From positions 251,035 to 315,034 of the forward strand of contig NW_017804398.1 in NCBI RefSeq assembly GCF_001625305.1: a DNA stretch of 64,000 bases, read 5' to 3'. The position numbers were made by a program, and so were the translations under genes. Each line of letters begins with the position of its first letter. Within the stretch, counting starts at the first letter, position 1. The DNA is from Branchiostoma belcheri (Eukaryota > Chordata > Leptocardii > Amphioxiformes > Branchiostomatidae). Below are positions 46,578 to 60,700 of this stretch, in pieces. The notes below the pieces were generated by a model that saw only the letters and a program-made list of their open reading frames with translations, was not told where the DNA came from and ran no database searches.

Positions 46578-48693
46578 TTATGTACTACTGCATGAGGACT
46601 GCCATGCATTTCCACAGCAACCACTGCAAAGTGTACCCTTTGTACCTGTGCTATGATCATGAGATGATAATGGCTGCTCAATGATATTTTATGACATTTT
46701 TGATACTTGGATATGGACCACTGAAGCATATGGTGCATATCTTCCATACATGTATTTCCAGGATCAATGCATTCTACCTTTGTGATATTGCAGTGAAAGC
46801 ATAGGGACATGTAGTATTGGATATGATAGATTGATGCAGTTTTATGTAAAATATTGCAATATTATTTAGAATTTGGCTTGTCAAGTTTCTTGGATCATTT
46901 AGAATGCTTACTGAACTGATCATGTTTATGTCAACAAGCATTTCATTAAGGATGTGGAACTGCTGATGTTTGGCATCATACAATGAGATGGACACATACA
47001 AACATTATTTTTTTGTTTGTTTTGTTTGTTTTGTTATTTTTGAAATGATGAAACGAAGAGTTGGTGATATTACAGAAAATAGGTCCCCAAAGTAACTTTG
47101 GCAAGTTTTACAAAAAAGATGCATTGGCAATCTAGCAAGGAGGTTAAAGTCCTTGCTTATAGTAAGTAAAGAGTAGAATGCAACTGTAAGAGATGATGCA
47201 ATGATACTACATTCATTGTACAATTATAGTGGCCCCTGTGTTGATAATCAGTTTTATGCACATTTTATCGTGAACTAAGCTGGCGAGGAGGTGGAATGCA
47301 AAAGTGAAACTTTTTTAATGAAGACTTTGCTATGATGCCATTCTAGGACATGATGAATTATTGTGAGACTGTATAACTATAAAATTGTATAATATGATAC
47401 TGATTATGAATAGCATATTAACAATATACTTGTCATCAGAACAAGCTAATCCAATACCTCAATGTACCATTGACAACAACAATATTGCCATTTGTAAAGA
47501 TTATACAAATGACTTTACAGCCAATAAAGACTTGCATGATTATGCATTTCTGTTGCAGTTTTTAATCCATATAAAAAGTTCCCTTGGGTCATATTGATCT
47601 TTCTGTCATTATATAAACAAACATATTTCAATTTACAATACTAAGATTGCAACAACTGTATTACTGAAGCAACAGATGTTGCAACTTACAATAATGAATT
47701 TGATGGCTCCATGTTTTGCCACTATGTTTATGTTTATTTTTAAGTTTATAACTTCATGGTTGCACATAATGAAATAGTTTGGACTCTGATACTTGTATTA
47801 AATGAAAATCTTTTAATATGACTTGTCTTGCAAATTGTTCAGCAGCACCAGGTGAGCATAGTTCTGTGCTTATTGCCGTTGCACCAAAATTGTTAGATTA
47901 GTTTGCATGCGGACATATTTGAGGGATGTCTGAAGATGTCGGCAGGTGGTTGTAAGAAGGGTGACCAGGCATCTTACACGCTTGACGGGCAGTAACCAGT
48001 GGAGACAGGTAAAGGTACAAGACCCCATAGGTGTCAGTATTGGCATAAGTATACCTGATTAACTCCATAACAAGTGCACAGATACTGGTAACAGTTAGCT
48101 TACAAAGCTTTTCATAATCCAGCTTTTATAAACATATGATCACAAATGGGCGGTATCTAAGGAATATTGCAGTAAGTTTGAAATTAACAGTGCTATGATT
48201 GAAAAAAAAAACACATTTTGCAATACATTGAAGACAGCTAACATTATCAGCAATCATTATAACATCAGAAATACAGGAATAATTGATAGCCTTCCTGCTA
48301 TCTGAGTGATGAATGATGTTGACTAACTTGAGTTGTCACATTGAATTGAAAAAAAAGGGGATCATCCATGTTATTAGATCTAACATTTAATATCATAGAC
48401 AAGCCTTTTCCCTTTGAAATGTTATCTTTTCACACACTTTGAAGGAACCGTAGAGTAGTAAAATACTGCAGTCTGACTTGTGTTTAGTTACCAGCATAGA
48501 CAAATTGAGACAAGTAACCATCGAATTACTATTTTTCACACTTTAACTCCATTCTGTCCAAGTGTCTGTCAAAGTGTCTGAACGTATGCAATGTGTCTGC
48601 TCTGCAATCATCAGGCACATCTTTGGATGACGTATGGTGTATTAGTCCCGACATGCAGCGCGCGGTCTCTGTTTGCTGGACATCGTCGCCAAG

Positions 48694-48708
48694 ATGAACC
48701 CCACGTAG
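48694..48708 (+). promoter_or_regulatory. Four-codon upstream ORF in the CSNK1A1 leader
   Basis: ATG AAC CCC ACG TAG lies 69 bases before the CSNK1A1 start. Its ATG has an A at -3. If transcription begins further upstream, scanning ribosomes would meet this short ORF first. The transcript start is unknown. Confidence 0.45.
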
Positions 48709-48777
48709 AGGACGCGGCGATTTCTGCACGATTTCTGCCTAATTTCGCTCAAATTTGGCTCTGAACTTTGGGACAGA

Positions 48778-51700
48778 ATGGCGAGCGCTAGTGGCTCGAA
48801 AGCAGAGTTCCACGTGGGAGCAGGAAAATACAGACTTGTACGGAAAATCGGCAGTGGATCGTTCGGGGACATCTACCTAGGAATCAACATAACAAATGGC
48901 GAGGTGGGGCGCTCCTCTCGCCAGCTCAGTTTTCTGCCACTTGGCCCTAGGGAATATCAGCTGAAAATCCTTTCAAACTACCGGTCTACGCCCGTCATAA
49001 AGATCTTCAAATCTTCTATTTTGTGTTTCAGGAGGTAGCAGTTAAGTTAGAGTCACAGAAAGCCCGACATCCACAGCTCTTATACGAGAGCAAACTGTAC
49101 AAAATCTTACAGGGAGGAGTCGGAATCCCTCACATTAGGTGAGTTCCTTTGTTCGATATTTTGCGACTTATCACTTTAAAAATCGTCCGAAATTTGTCAC
49201 GCACATGATGTCGTGGGTGTTCATGAATGTTTTTCTGTGTGGCATGTTGACATTGATTATCGTTTGGACGGTAAACGAAGGATTGGAACTGAACGGGTGC
49301 AAGGGTTTAGCTACAGCTCGCAATGGCGTACAGTTGTGAAAGTGGACGGGGATCCCCACATATTCATGAGGCAACTTATCGCTATTTTTTCCAGATTTTT
49401 ATCTGGTATTCTCCAAACATAAACCACGGGACACCAGAGATTGAAATATTATATATTCTGCTATCGATTGTGTCAGGTGGATGATTTTTGAAGTCCCATT
49501 TCCTGGGGTATACGGAAAACCTCGGGGCAGTGTGACGTAGTGTGTAGTCTGTTGCCAACCAGGATTTTGTATGGCCTGAATTATTGGGTGGGGCTGGAAT
49601 ATTTAACTATTACTCATAACAGAACAGTCTTTTGTCATCGGTTTTAGACAAGATATGAACAGGTTCTAGGGTCAAGAAAGGTGAGGGTGTTGAATTGTAT
49701 GAAAGAGGTGTTTCTTCACTAGTTCTAACCCATTTTGTGTGTACAGTATGTTACTATGTGTTTGTTTGCTTGGTTGGTTAGACAAAGACAAATGTGACCC
49801 ACATGAATGCAGATATGAGAGATTTTTAAAAATCGAGGTGCAGTGTGAAAAATCAATGAACAATCTGTCCATGTTGCAGTCTTGGGTGGTGAAAATTTAT
49901 CTAAATTTATAATTGTTTTGCTTGCTGCAACCATGTAAACCTTAGTGCTAATTTGCTAAACTGTAGCCTACAGTGTAGGATTATGAATTGTGTGATCATG
50001 TACTTTCTACTCGAAACATGTAGCATACTGCAGGCGAAACCTGGTGTAGAGTAGAGGGAGTATTTCTCTAGTGTAAGAAGACATATGCACAAGGTTTCTT
50101 TAATTCGATAGAGACTATTACAATAGATGTAAAGCTGAATGTTGTGTTAAGTCACCGAATTTTGTCCCAAGCAGGAGGCCCACTGAAAGAATCGTGATGT
50201 TGTCATGTGCCTGCTGGTCATGTGGGGCACTGACAGGCAGGTTAGGGACACCTGTCCCACCCACTACAGCAAATAGCAGGGGCTCCTATTGTTTGTTTGT
50301 TTGTTTGTATTATATACATAAGTAAACTGTCTGTTTTGGCAATTAAGACCTGAAATATCCTGTAGTTCACTGAAAACATTGAAATCAACATGAAGTTGAT
50401 ATGCTGTCATCACTTCCACATTTACATGGCCAAACTACCAGCTTAAATACAAATGTATACTCGCCTTCTGTGAAAAGAAAAATAAACCTAGCAACAAGGA
50501 GGTCTTGAAGGCACCATTAGACATTAAATTATGGGGATTAAAGCATGCACAGCTGTCTCAGTCATTTTCATATTGCTCATTTGCATCTTTGGTTGCTGTG
50601 CAGACCATCCTCTCTCCATAAGAGGGGTATAGCACTGACACAAATATTCAAATGATGCAATTTTAGATACTGCTCATCTGTGACAAATCACGACATGCAA
50701 GACAAAGGAGGTCACTTGTCCCTAGACATTTAATTCACAATGAAGTCATGTCCTGTTTGTGTGGTATGTGCATGCGTGTATGCGCACACACACGCATGTA
50801 ATTGTACAAGATACAAAGTATGTCATTGATTGCTAAATTACAAATATACTATAAAACTAATCTACCTTACAAAGAGTAGTATATAGTATAGTTTGAGAAT
50901 GTGTGTGTGTGAGTATGTATGTGTGTTTGTTCCTAACCAGTCTTATGTCAAATGTCCTTGCAGCTCCTATCGCAATATTGTTAATTGAGAAGGATGCATT
51001 GATTTTTAACCATGCCCCTAATTGTTTGTGTGGTAAAGTATGTATATACATTGACTTAAGTATCTGGTATTTTTAGCTGCTGACAGACACAGGTGAGCAC
51101 ATGTTGTCTGGAGGATTTCCCCTCAGGATAGACTTTGTTTATCCAATCTTCCTTGCAGGGAACATGGCAACCCACACAATGAACATAAATGGCATTTGTA
51201 GATAGACAAGAACATTTTGTAATGTAGAATTCCATGTATTGCCTCAATGTTCTATATACTGATGGCAAAGTATCTATACATTAAGTACATAAAAGAATAT
51301 GGCCTGTACAAGTTTCCTGTATTTCAAAATAGCATCTATACTAACCAGTCTACTTTCATGTTACAACAATGGTTAACCAAAGGTATATTTGTGGTTAGAC
51401 TGCAACCCTACATTTATAATGAAAAAATGATGAACTGAAATTTTATGTGTTTTACATATTTTAAGCACTAGTACTGTAGTAGTTATTTTCAAATTGTCAT
51501 GATGCTAGTGCTACAGACCTCTGACCCCTGAGGGAACTTGCTGCTGCCGTTGATATGATTTTTAAAATGGTACCGTTATAATGTATAACTCTGTCAAACA
51601 TAAAGGCGTGTAGTTGCTAAGTTTCAGTGGTGGAGCACTGTGACAAGAAGGGTCATCATGCCAAAGGGTAGTTAGTCTCTGGACTGCTGATTATTTCTCA

Positions 51701-54700
51701 CTCTCTGTCCCAGTAAGCAGCTTTAATTACCAGCTTGGTCCCAAGGTAGTTGGTGAAGCCAGGACATGGGTGATACACTCAATAATGACTGTTGGTCTCA
51801 GCTGCTAGAGTTAATACTAATGATACTGCTAAATGAGAAATCAAGTAATCCCCAGATATAGCTGCTAGGCATAGTGTTTATAATAATACATTACAAATGT
51901 CAGAAATATAAAGTACAGTAGTAATACACTCACTGTAAAACAGTGTAATTGTGTGACAGTATATGGCATATGTAGAAATACTGGAACTTGGTCTGCCATG
52001 GAAAGAAACTGACTGTTGATGGAACATACTATATGTGCCTCAACGTTGTCTAAATGTCAAAATATTCAACAATGTTGGCCATAAGTTTATATCCATTAGG
52101 GTTGAAGGGATGTTAAAATGTTCCAGTAGATGAATAGAGCTTGTTTTCCTCCATGATTGTTTGTATCTCCAACTGCAAGTTTACATTATGATTATGACAA
52201 GTTCTGTTGTAATTTGTCTGTATCACAGTGCATTAAGTCTCATACAGGCAAAGAGATGACAGGAAGAACACACATGTAGGACACGTCCTTGTCTGGAAAG
52301 GAAACCACAGAATAGTGTCCTGGGTAGCTGCTCAGCTGTCACAAAGGCATTTTCTATTTCAGTGCTTCTAGGAAATGTGTGTTAGTGAACCATCACCAAT
52401 ATCAGCAGCCCATACCACCCAGTATAGAATGTTTGGAATATAGATGACTGATGTGTATATGTGGGAGGAATTGAATGGGTAGAAAAACTGCATGTCTGTG
52501 GCTTGAATTGTAATTACATGTAGAATTGTTCATGATTCTGAGTTTTGTTTAGTACACAATGGATAACATACCCTCAATTAGTATAAGCAATGATTAAACA
52601 GTAATCATACCAGTGTATTACTATTACTTTAATTTGTTGTAGCAGCTGCTGCCTAAAATTATGCTTTATAATTTATAGAATGATTGTGGGCCCCACAAGT
52701 TGAACACAGTTTTTTGTCTGTCTGTAGCAATGTTTGAATTGAGCATGATATTGACACTGTTGCTACAAACTTGTAAAATTGTTTACATGAACATTAATCA
52801 AATGTAATGTGTTGTGCATATTTTAGATAATTCAGGCACTACGTAGGCTGGTTTATCTGCTTCTATATATATCTGAAACATGATTTTTTAACGATTTGTT
52901 AAGAGTTAAGACCATGTAAAGATAGTTCCCGTTGCTAACGGAAGATCATTTACCAATCCAACCAGAAAGTAGGACAGCAAAGAGTTGGGTCAGTTCTGGT
53001 TACTGTTGGATCTTTGTCTAGGAGTACAGACTGTTAGTCTTTTCAGTTACATTAGGTAAAGCTATCAAATTGTGGCTAGAATTTAAAGATGTCCTGCAGA
53101 GTTTTGTTTGCACTTGAAAGGTGTTGTGTTGCAGTCTCTGATTGAACAACAACAAAAAAAAACCAACATTTCACCCCATTCCAAGTCTGTTGCTAGTGTA
53201 CACCTATTGTTCTCTTGTAGCTGTAAGTATAAGAAGAAACATTCTGGAGGGCTAGGTAACCCAGCCATTGTGCAAGAAGGAAACCTGTGTTTTTTCTAAC
53301 GGATACCTGTAGAAATCATGTTTCCACTGCAACACATGGTATGTAAATACCACTGTTCTCTGGTTGCAGCCAGTCTGTTGTTATCAGGAAGGGTCAAGCG
53401 CTGGCTTTGTTTGTTTAGTTTATAGGTAAACAAACGGATGCCCATGGACAATCCAACGCCCAACACCGAGGTGTGCCCTTGTTGGCGTCCTTCAGGCTTG
53501 CTGACCTTCAGGAGGTGGCCAGTGGGCTAAGATAGCCCAGGATGTATTTAAGGCATCTTATCCCCCAAAGTAATTTGTGGCTAGTTGGCTTGTAACATAT
53601 GCCTTTCACTTGGCCTGTAGCAAGCTCCACTGCTGTCAAACATGAAGACAAATGGTGGAAAATGGAACCTGTAACAGAATACACTTACTTTGTACCTATT
53701 GTTAGATATTGGTCATGAAAGCTCAGTTATGGCATGGTCACATTCATCGAAGGTTGTCATAAGATTTTGATGTTGCAGTGTTCTATAGCGGGCTGTGACA
53801 GAGCTAGCTGCTGTCAAGGATGTAAGACAGCATTTTCCATAACAAGATATGACGTCAAGCACTGAAAACAAAAACAGAAACAAGATGCTGGTGCTCGCAT
53901 TACATAAAATTCCAACATGGCAGCATCCATTGCACCATTAAAAACAATAAAGTTAAAAGTTTAAACAAATTGTGATAAAGGTGTGTCAAGGCTGTAAAAT
54001 TTCCCCACCTTTCTTTGTTCTGGTGTAATTATAAAATTGGCTACACAACTGGATGACCAAGTACAAAAGGTACAGGAGACTCCCATACAAGTGAAATGGA
54101 TCAGATGTGATCAAAGCTTGGCCTCTGCCCTATTTTGCACTACATCTGAAGTTTGTGCAGGTGCAAGAAAATTCACGTGGGAAAATGTCATGTCATGTGC
54201 GTTGCAGAAATTTGTTCAGCATATTTTTCTGATTTCATTGCATGTAATCCTTAGAACATTTGGAATTGGGTGGGGACTAGTTGACTAGGGAGATTATGTT
54301 CTGGACTGTCTACATTGTTGCTGATGGTAAATTATCCTAAAAGCTAGTATGGGAATGATCGAAGTGGAGGGTGGGGCATTCCCATATCCCTATACAGTGG
54401 ACTATTCAGGCAGATAATTGGTGAAAGTGTTCACCTGCATGTATAATGGGGACTCTGCACTTCCTGAATATATACAACAATGGAGATTGTGATCAGGCCT
54501 TGTACAATGTAGGTTTGGTGTAGGACAGGTGTAACCAGCTGGATGTGTCAGTAATGCAGAAAGACAACACAGATGGCTTTTATCTAGTGCCCTGGGGACT
54601 TGGCAAAGGTGCGTCATTGTATTGTAATTGATGAAGGGTGGACAAAGCATCAAGGGTGCTCTTGCGTCATAGCTACCCAACCGTTATGAAAAACACTCGT

Positions 54701-57700
54701 CAGCAAAATGGGTGTATGGAGAAATATTACAGCTCTGCTATTTCAAGGAACACTCATGAATAGAATTTGATAACTAAGAGTATTTTGGACTGGAGAGCTT
54801 TCTTGTAATTGATGTATTTATGTGAACTAAAAGGCTTTGAATATAGAATCTCATAAAATGTGTTAATTGCTTTTGTCAGAGAACTTAACATGACACATAG
54901 CTGCTTTTGTGCCCCTCCCATTCATAAATAATGCACATGAATAATATCTGAGTGGGTTTGGTGTTCTGTGATGCATACCTTTGTGCTATTGTTGGCACAG
55001 ATATAAAGGTTAAACACAGAATGGAATGTGAACAGCTTGATCGAAATGTAACCAGTGATTTTATATTTACATATACTGGCAGTGACATGTCTGTCTGCCA
55101 AAAGAAAGAACAAAAAGACCCCAAAAAAGACAGAAAATGCACAGTTTCATTTCCCATATTTGTGTAATATTTTGGGTTTGGTGGTAGTTTGGTATCTTAG
55201 CATAACCGTTACATTTGGATAAGAAATACAGTTAACATGAGATACATATGTTGGTCTGAATAGCAAAAATGTCATCCTTAAACTTACAGATTTGATGAAG
55301 ACAAGTTAATGTACCTACCCTTTCAGTGCTGAGTAAGTAGTTCTTAAAAGGGCTAGAGGACATTATGTGGTACTTGGGGATAGAGGGTGAAGAGGGAGGA
55401 GCCTAACCAGCATCTGTCATGACACAAAATTGTGCTGCTGATTATAGACAAATATTCTGACCTTTCAGTTTTTGGTGGAAAAAATAAAAAGCTAGCTGGA
55501 ACTGTCCAGGTTATCAAGTTGCATGATAGATGCCAACTTTTCCCCTTTTTTGCATGTGTGTATGTGTGTGCGTGTGCGTGCGTGTGTGTAGGGGAGGGGG
55601 TTATGATGTGAAAAGCAGTATAACCAGGCAGTAATTTGTACCACAAGAAATTGGAAAGTGTTTCTGCACTGCTGCCAAATGTTAACGTAATGGAAATCAT
55701 GTATGTACCAGGGTTCTCCCCAGACGATGGAACAAGGGCGCTGCGCCCTGATACTCCTAGCTCAGCGCCCTCATACTCATTTTCAAATCTAGGGTGTTGC
55801 ATCCCGATTTTTCTACAAAATTTCGCTAAAATTCGATAAAATTTCCTGATTTCGGGGCTTAGTGGCGTCTATTTTCCCGCCGGCATTGTCTCTGAAAACT
55901 TGTGAATGGGGCGATAATCGAGTAAACAATGAGTATTTCGCACGACGCTACTGAGAGAATCGCTGTCATTGGTGGAACATCGGGCGCCCCGCTAGCGTTT
56001 TGAAGTCGTGTAAAGAAAGCTAATTGTCTGATTTCTTTGTAAACCAAAGCCCTCGACCCTGATAATAAGTTTAAAAATAAAAGCCGATACGTTTACGAAC
56101 TTATAAACCGTAGAAAATTCCCTACCGTACCGCGACATTATGAAGCATGTGGCGGCCGCGAAATTCGTTGACGCGACAGAAAATGTCTGGTTCATGATAG
56201 CGGTATTTCCCATGAAAATAACGTATACGATTTATTTTTCCCCTGCTGTCGGTTTTTAAGTCCCGAAACGTTAAAAAAAAGCTGAATTTTGCCCACAAAC
56301 CCGGACGGGGGACGGCCTGTACCTATCGGCGTAGCACATGGCGGCCGCACCGCAAGGCTTCTGCCAAAAATCGGCAACGTGACAAAAAAATGCATGGTCC
56401 ATTTTAGCGATATTTACCATAAAAATAACGTATGTGGTTTATTTCTCACATGGTATGAGTTTTAAGGTCTCAAAACCTCTAAAAAAGCAGAAATTTGCCG
56501 ACGAAAACGGACGGGCAAGGCATGGAGAGGGCACTGTTGACGCCTGCATGACCCCCAAAAGGTCGAAGGTCATAGGGCACGTCCATTGCGCAATCACCTT
56601 AATTCGCCGATTTAGCTAATTTTAGGGCGTTTGAAAATTGATACAATCACATTATCGACTTGTAGACAAGCAAAGGGATAGAAACCAATAAAATGTTGTG
56701 CAGATTAATATTTTTTTCTTCAGATTTCTTTTTTTTTCTTCTTTTTTTTTTAAATTCAAAAGTATTTTCTTGAATGTGTAACTTTGTTAGTCCTAAACAT
56801 GAGACCGATTATTTAATGTTAGAGAAGTGAAATTTTGTTTTGATGGTACTCTTGATGGTACTTTGATAATTATAAGGGACTTGTTTACAAGTTGGTGATA
56901 ACATAAGGATTAGCATTAGGATAAGGTTTTGTCCCAGCTTCTCTACATTTTCCCATAATTGCTTGCCTCAAGTTCCAAGTGGAAAATGTATGACTTAATG
57001 TCATATTCTGTTTCAATTGTCGAACTTGAAGGCACCGTTGGCCCCCGGTTAGGGGTCAGAGCGTGGAACCTATGCCCAATTTTTCCTGTATGTTAACATT
57101 TTTTTCTGGTCAGTTCAAAACCTGAAGTTGCAGGAAATGGACTTCCATTTGTATTNCTGATGGTAAATTATCCTAAAAGCTAGTATGGGAATGATCGAAG
57201 TGGAGGGTGGGACATTCCCATATCCCTATACAGTGGACTATTCAGGCAGATAATTGGTGAAAGTGTTCACCTGCATGTATAATGGGGACTCTGCACATCC
57301 TGAATATATACAACAATGTAGATTGTGATCAGGCCTTGTACAATGTAGGTTTGGTGTAGGACAGGTGTAACCAGCTGGATGTGTCAGTAATGCAGAAAGA
57401 CAACACAGATGGCTTTTATCTAGTGCCCTGGGGACTTGGCAAAGGTGCGTCATTGTATTGTAATTGATGAAGGGTGGACAAAGCATCAAGGGTGCTCTTG
57501 CATCATAGCTACCCAACCGTTATGAAAAACACTCGTCAGCAAAATGGGTGTATGGAGAAATATTACAGCTCTGCTATTTCAAGGAACACTCATGAATAGA
57601 ATTTGATAACTAAGAGTATTTTGGACTGGAGAGCTTTCTTGTAATTGATGTATTTATGTGAACTAAAAGGCTTTGAATATAGAATCTCATAAAATGTGTT

Positions 57701-60700
57701 AATTGCTTTTGTCAGAGAACTTAACATGACACATAGCTGCTTTTGTGCCCCTCCCATTCATAAATAATGTACATGAATATAATATCTGAGTGGGTTTGGT
57801 GTCCTGTGATGCATACCTTTGTGCTATTGTTGGCACAGATATAAAGGTTAAACACAGAATGGAATGTGAACAGCTTGATCGAAATGTAACCAGTGATTTT
57901 ATATTTACATATACTGGCAGTGACATGTCTGTCTGCCAAAAGAAAGAACAAAAAGACCCCAAAAAAGACAGAAAATGCACAGTTTCATTTCCCATATTTG
58001 TGTAATATTTCGGGTTTGGTGGTAGTTTGGTATCTTAGCATAACCGTTACATTTGGATAAGAAATACAGTTAACATGAGATACATATGTTGGTCTGAATA
58101 GCAAAAATGTCATCCTTAAACTTACAGATTTGATGAAGACAAGTTAATGTACCTACCCTTTCAGTGCTGAGTAAGTAGTTCTTAAAAGGGATAGAGGACA
58201 TTATGTGGTACTTGGGGATAGAGGGTGAAGAGGGAGGAGCCTAACCAGCATCTGTCATGACACAAAATTGTGCTGCTGATTATAGACAAATATTCTGACC
58301 TTTCACTTTCAGTTTTTGGTGGAAAAAATAAAAAGCTAGCTGGAACTGTCCAGGTTATCAAGTTGCATGATAGATGCCAACTTTTCCCCTTTTTTGCATG
58401 TGTGTATGTGTGTGCGTGTGCGTGCGTGTGTGTAGGGGAGGGGGTTATGATGTGAAAAGCAGTATAACCAGGCAGTAATTTGTACCACAAGAAATTGGAA
58501 AGTGTTTCTGCACTGCTGCCAAATGTTAACGTAATGGAAATCATGTATGTACAGTACTTTCTATTCAAAACCTACATGAACTTTTAAAATGGGCAGATTA
58601 TGAATCCAAATCATTTGTCTTTTGAGACAATGTCAGCTGAAGAACATGTGTCCCCTCTTGTGTTGTTCCAGATGGTATGGCCAGGAGAGGGACTACAATG
58701 TATTGGTTATGGACCTGTTGGGGCCCAGCCTGGAAGATCTCTTCAACTTCTGCTCACGGCGCTTCACAATGAAGACAGTTCTCATGTTAGCAGACCAGGT
58801 AGGCAGCCACTTTTCCCATGATTTTCTTCTGAGTAGATGTGATGAATAATATATATGTTATGGTGCGACTTCATCAATGGGGCTCCAAGTTCGTTTTTTG
58901 GCATAGGTGAACTGGTGCAGCTAAACATAAAAAATCTAGGTGTACAGAGAAAAAAAATGTATGCACAACATTATAGAAAGTAGAATGTCAGCAAAACAAA
59001 ATAACAAATTTGACTTCCTCTCAGATTCTGATGTCTATAGCTAACTTCATAATATTAAACATGTGATGCAACACAGGTTGTATTATTTTTTCTGACACGA
59101 GTTCAGCTGTAATCCTATACAAATATTTAGGTGCACCAGTATACTCAGACACAGACAGTGCATAATGTACCCAGTATTTCAAGCCCTGATGAAGATTGCT
59201 TGAGGTACTGTTCAGTCTTGACACCATGTTGCCTTTCTTTTGTCTACCCCTGCAGATGATAGGTCGTATCGAGTATGTACACAACAAGAACTTCATCCAC
59301 AGAGACATCAAACCAGACAACTTCCTCATGGGCATCGGGCGCCACTGTAACAAGGTGAGGCAAAGACATGCCCAAAATGCTCAAAAGGTAATTTTACACA
59401 GTTGTGGCCCTCCAACAGCTAGCAAGGCTCAAGTTGTTGGCATTCCTCCAAACCATCACTGTCAAACTTCTTGGTAGAAACTATGATAAAATTGTTCTTT
59501 GTCTTGTTGGTTGAAACAAAAAAATTGTCTATGGTTGGCCACAGGACTGTGTCCAGAGAAACACTTATTATTGGATTCATGGATAGAAAAGCCAGGAAAT
59601 TTGTAGCATTAAAACATACACACATTTACTTTGGCAAGACTCATTTCTAAGAGAGGTAACATCCTTTCCTTGAAAAAGAAACACTTGGTATTTGTAACAA
59701 AAAAAAATGGAACAGTCACAAAGTAATCTGTTTTACCAAATTATCGTTTCATCAAAATGGTCAAACCTTGTTTACTCAGGAAAAACAACATCAAATTAAG
59801 TTTACAGTAAGGGACAGCAAGAACATATCCACACAGTTGACCAGATAGCTTCTCCTTTGGAGAATAGGAACATTTTGGGTGTGTAGAGAAGAGTGTGCTG
59901 TTCTGTTTTGGAAGATCTTCCCTCTCCTCTCCTCAGTCCCACCAAACCTTGACACACCTCCACATTTCTTCCTACTGGACTTCCCACTGATACTCTACAG
60001 TTTCCATCGCTGGGTGTGCACTCCCATCACTTGTATAATGGAAGAGGTTTTCTCCCTTGCTTTTGCAAACTTCAGCTTTGCTTGAGAGGAGGGCCACAGC
60101 CAATTCTCCTGAATGGGTCCACTCACATTTTTTTTACTTTCAGCCCATGTTTTTCAGCTGTGTTGTTGGGGGAAGCCACTGACTGTGCTATTTGAGAGAC
60201 ATAGTCATTAAAAAAATACATGAATTCAAAGTGTGTCTATCATAAACATTTGGCCTTCTTTAAGTACTAGTAGGATGGTATTTGTAAATTGTAGGTTTGC
60301 GAGCTGTTGATTCACTGCTACATTAGATGTAGATATATTGATGCCAGATTAATATTGAAATGCATGGTGCTATGGATTCATTGGGATATCTGGTGATGTC
60401 TGATCAGGCTTTTGTCAGCTAACTTGGTATATAAATGTAAGCCAAATCCAGCCTTTTGTTTTTGGGGAGTGTGACCAAGACTGTGTACATGGTAGTGCCA
60501 TCTGTGGTTGTGGCTGCAGTGATGGTTTCTGTCCAGTGACACATGATTTGCTGTCTAATATTAACATATCATTCAACATTTTTCCTGACAAATTTGTGTA
60601 ACAAATTAACTATGTCTATAGGCTACTAGTTTGTTTTGAGAGCTCTGCCAGTGTCTGCTCTATAACTTATCTCCAGAGAACTTGTCTTCAACATCTGCTA

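Larger units (their letters stand above)
46106..48777. other. HOGA1 3' region to CSNK1A1 promoter
   Basis: After the poly(A) signal the sequence is AT-rich with no exon recognised. From about 48600 it becomes CpG-rich (GCAGCGCGCGGTC, GGACGCGGCG), consistent with a CSNK1A1 promoter and leader. No TATA box is obvious. Confidence 0.6.
49139..58671. other. CSNK1A1 intron 2 (about 9.5 kb)
   Basis: No other gene is seen. The intron holds a (GTTT)n run near 50298-50316, CA/TG microsatellites near 50784-50800, duplicated segment 2, a CAGGG-type insertion, and a single N at 57156. ORFs of about 90-150 codons inside the duplicated segment lack family resemblance. Confidence 0.8.

Noticed and set aside
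54402-55802. ORFs of about 92 and 149 codons on the minus strand, the shorter one repeated at 57238-57516
   Set aside because: They recur only because the DNA is duplicated. Composition is irregular, the longer one reads through a (CA)n microsatellite, and no family resemblance is seen.
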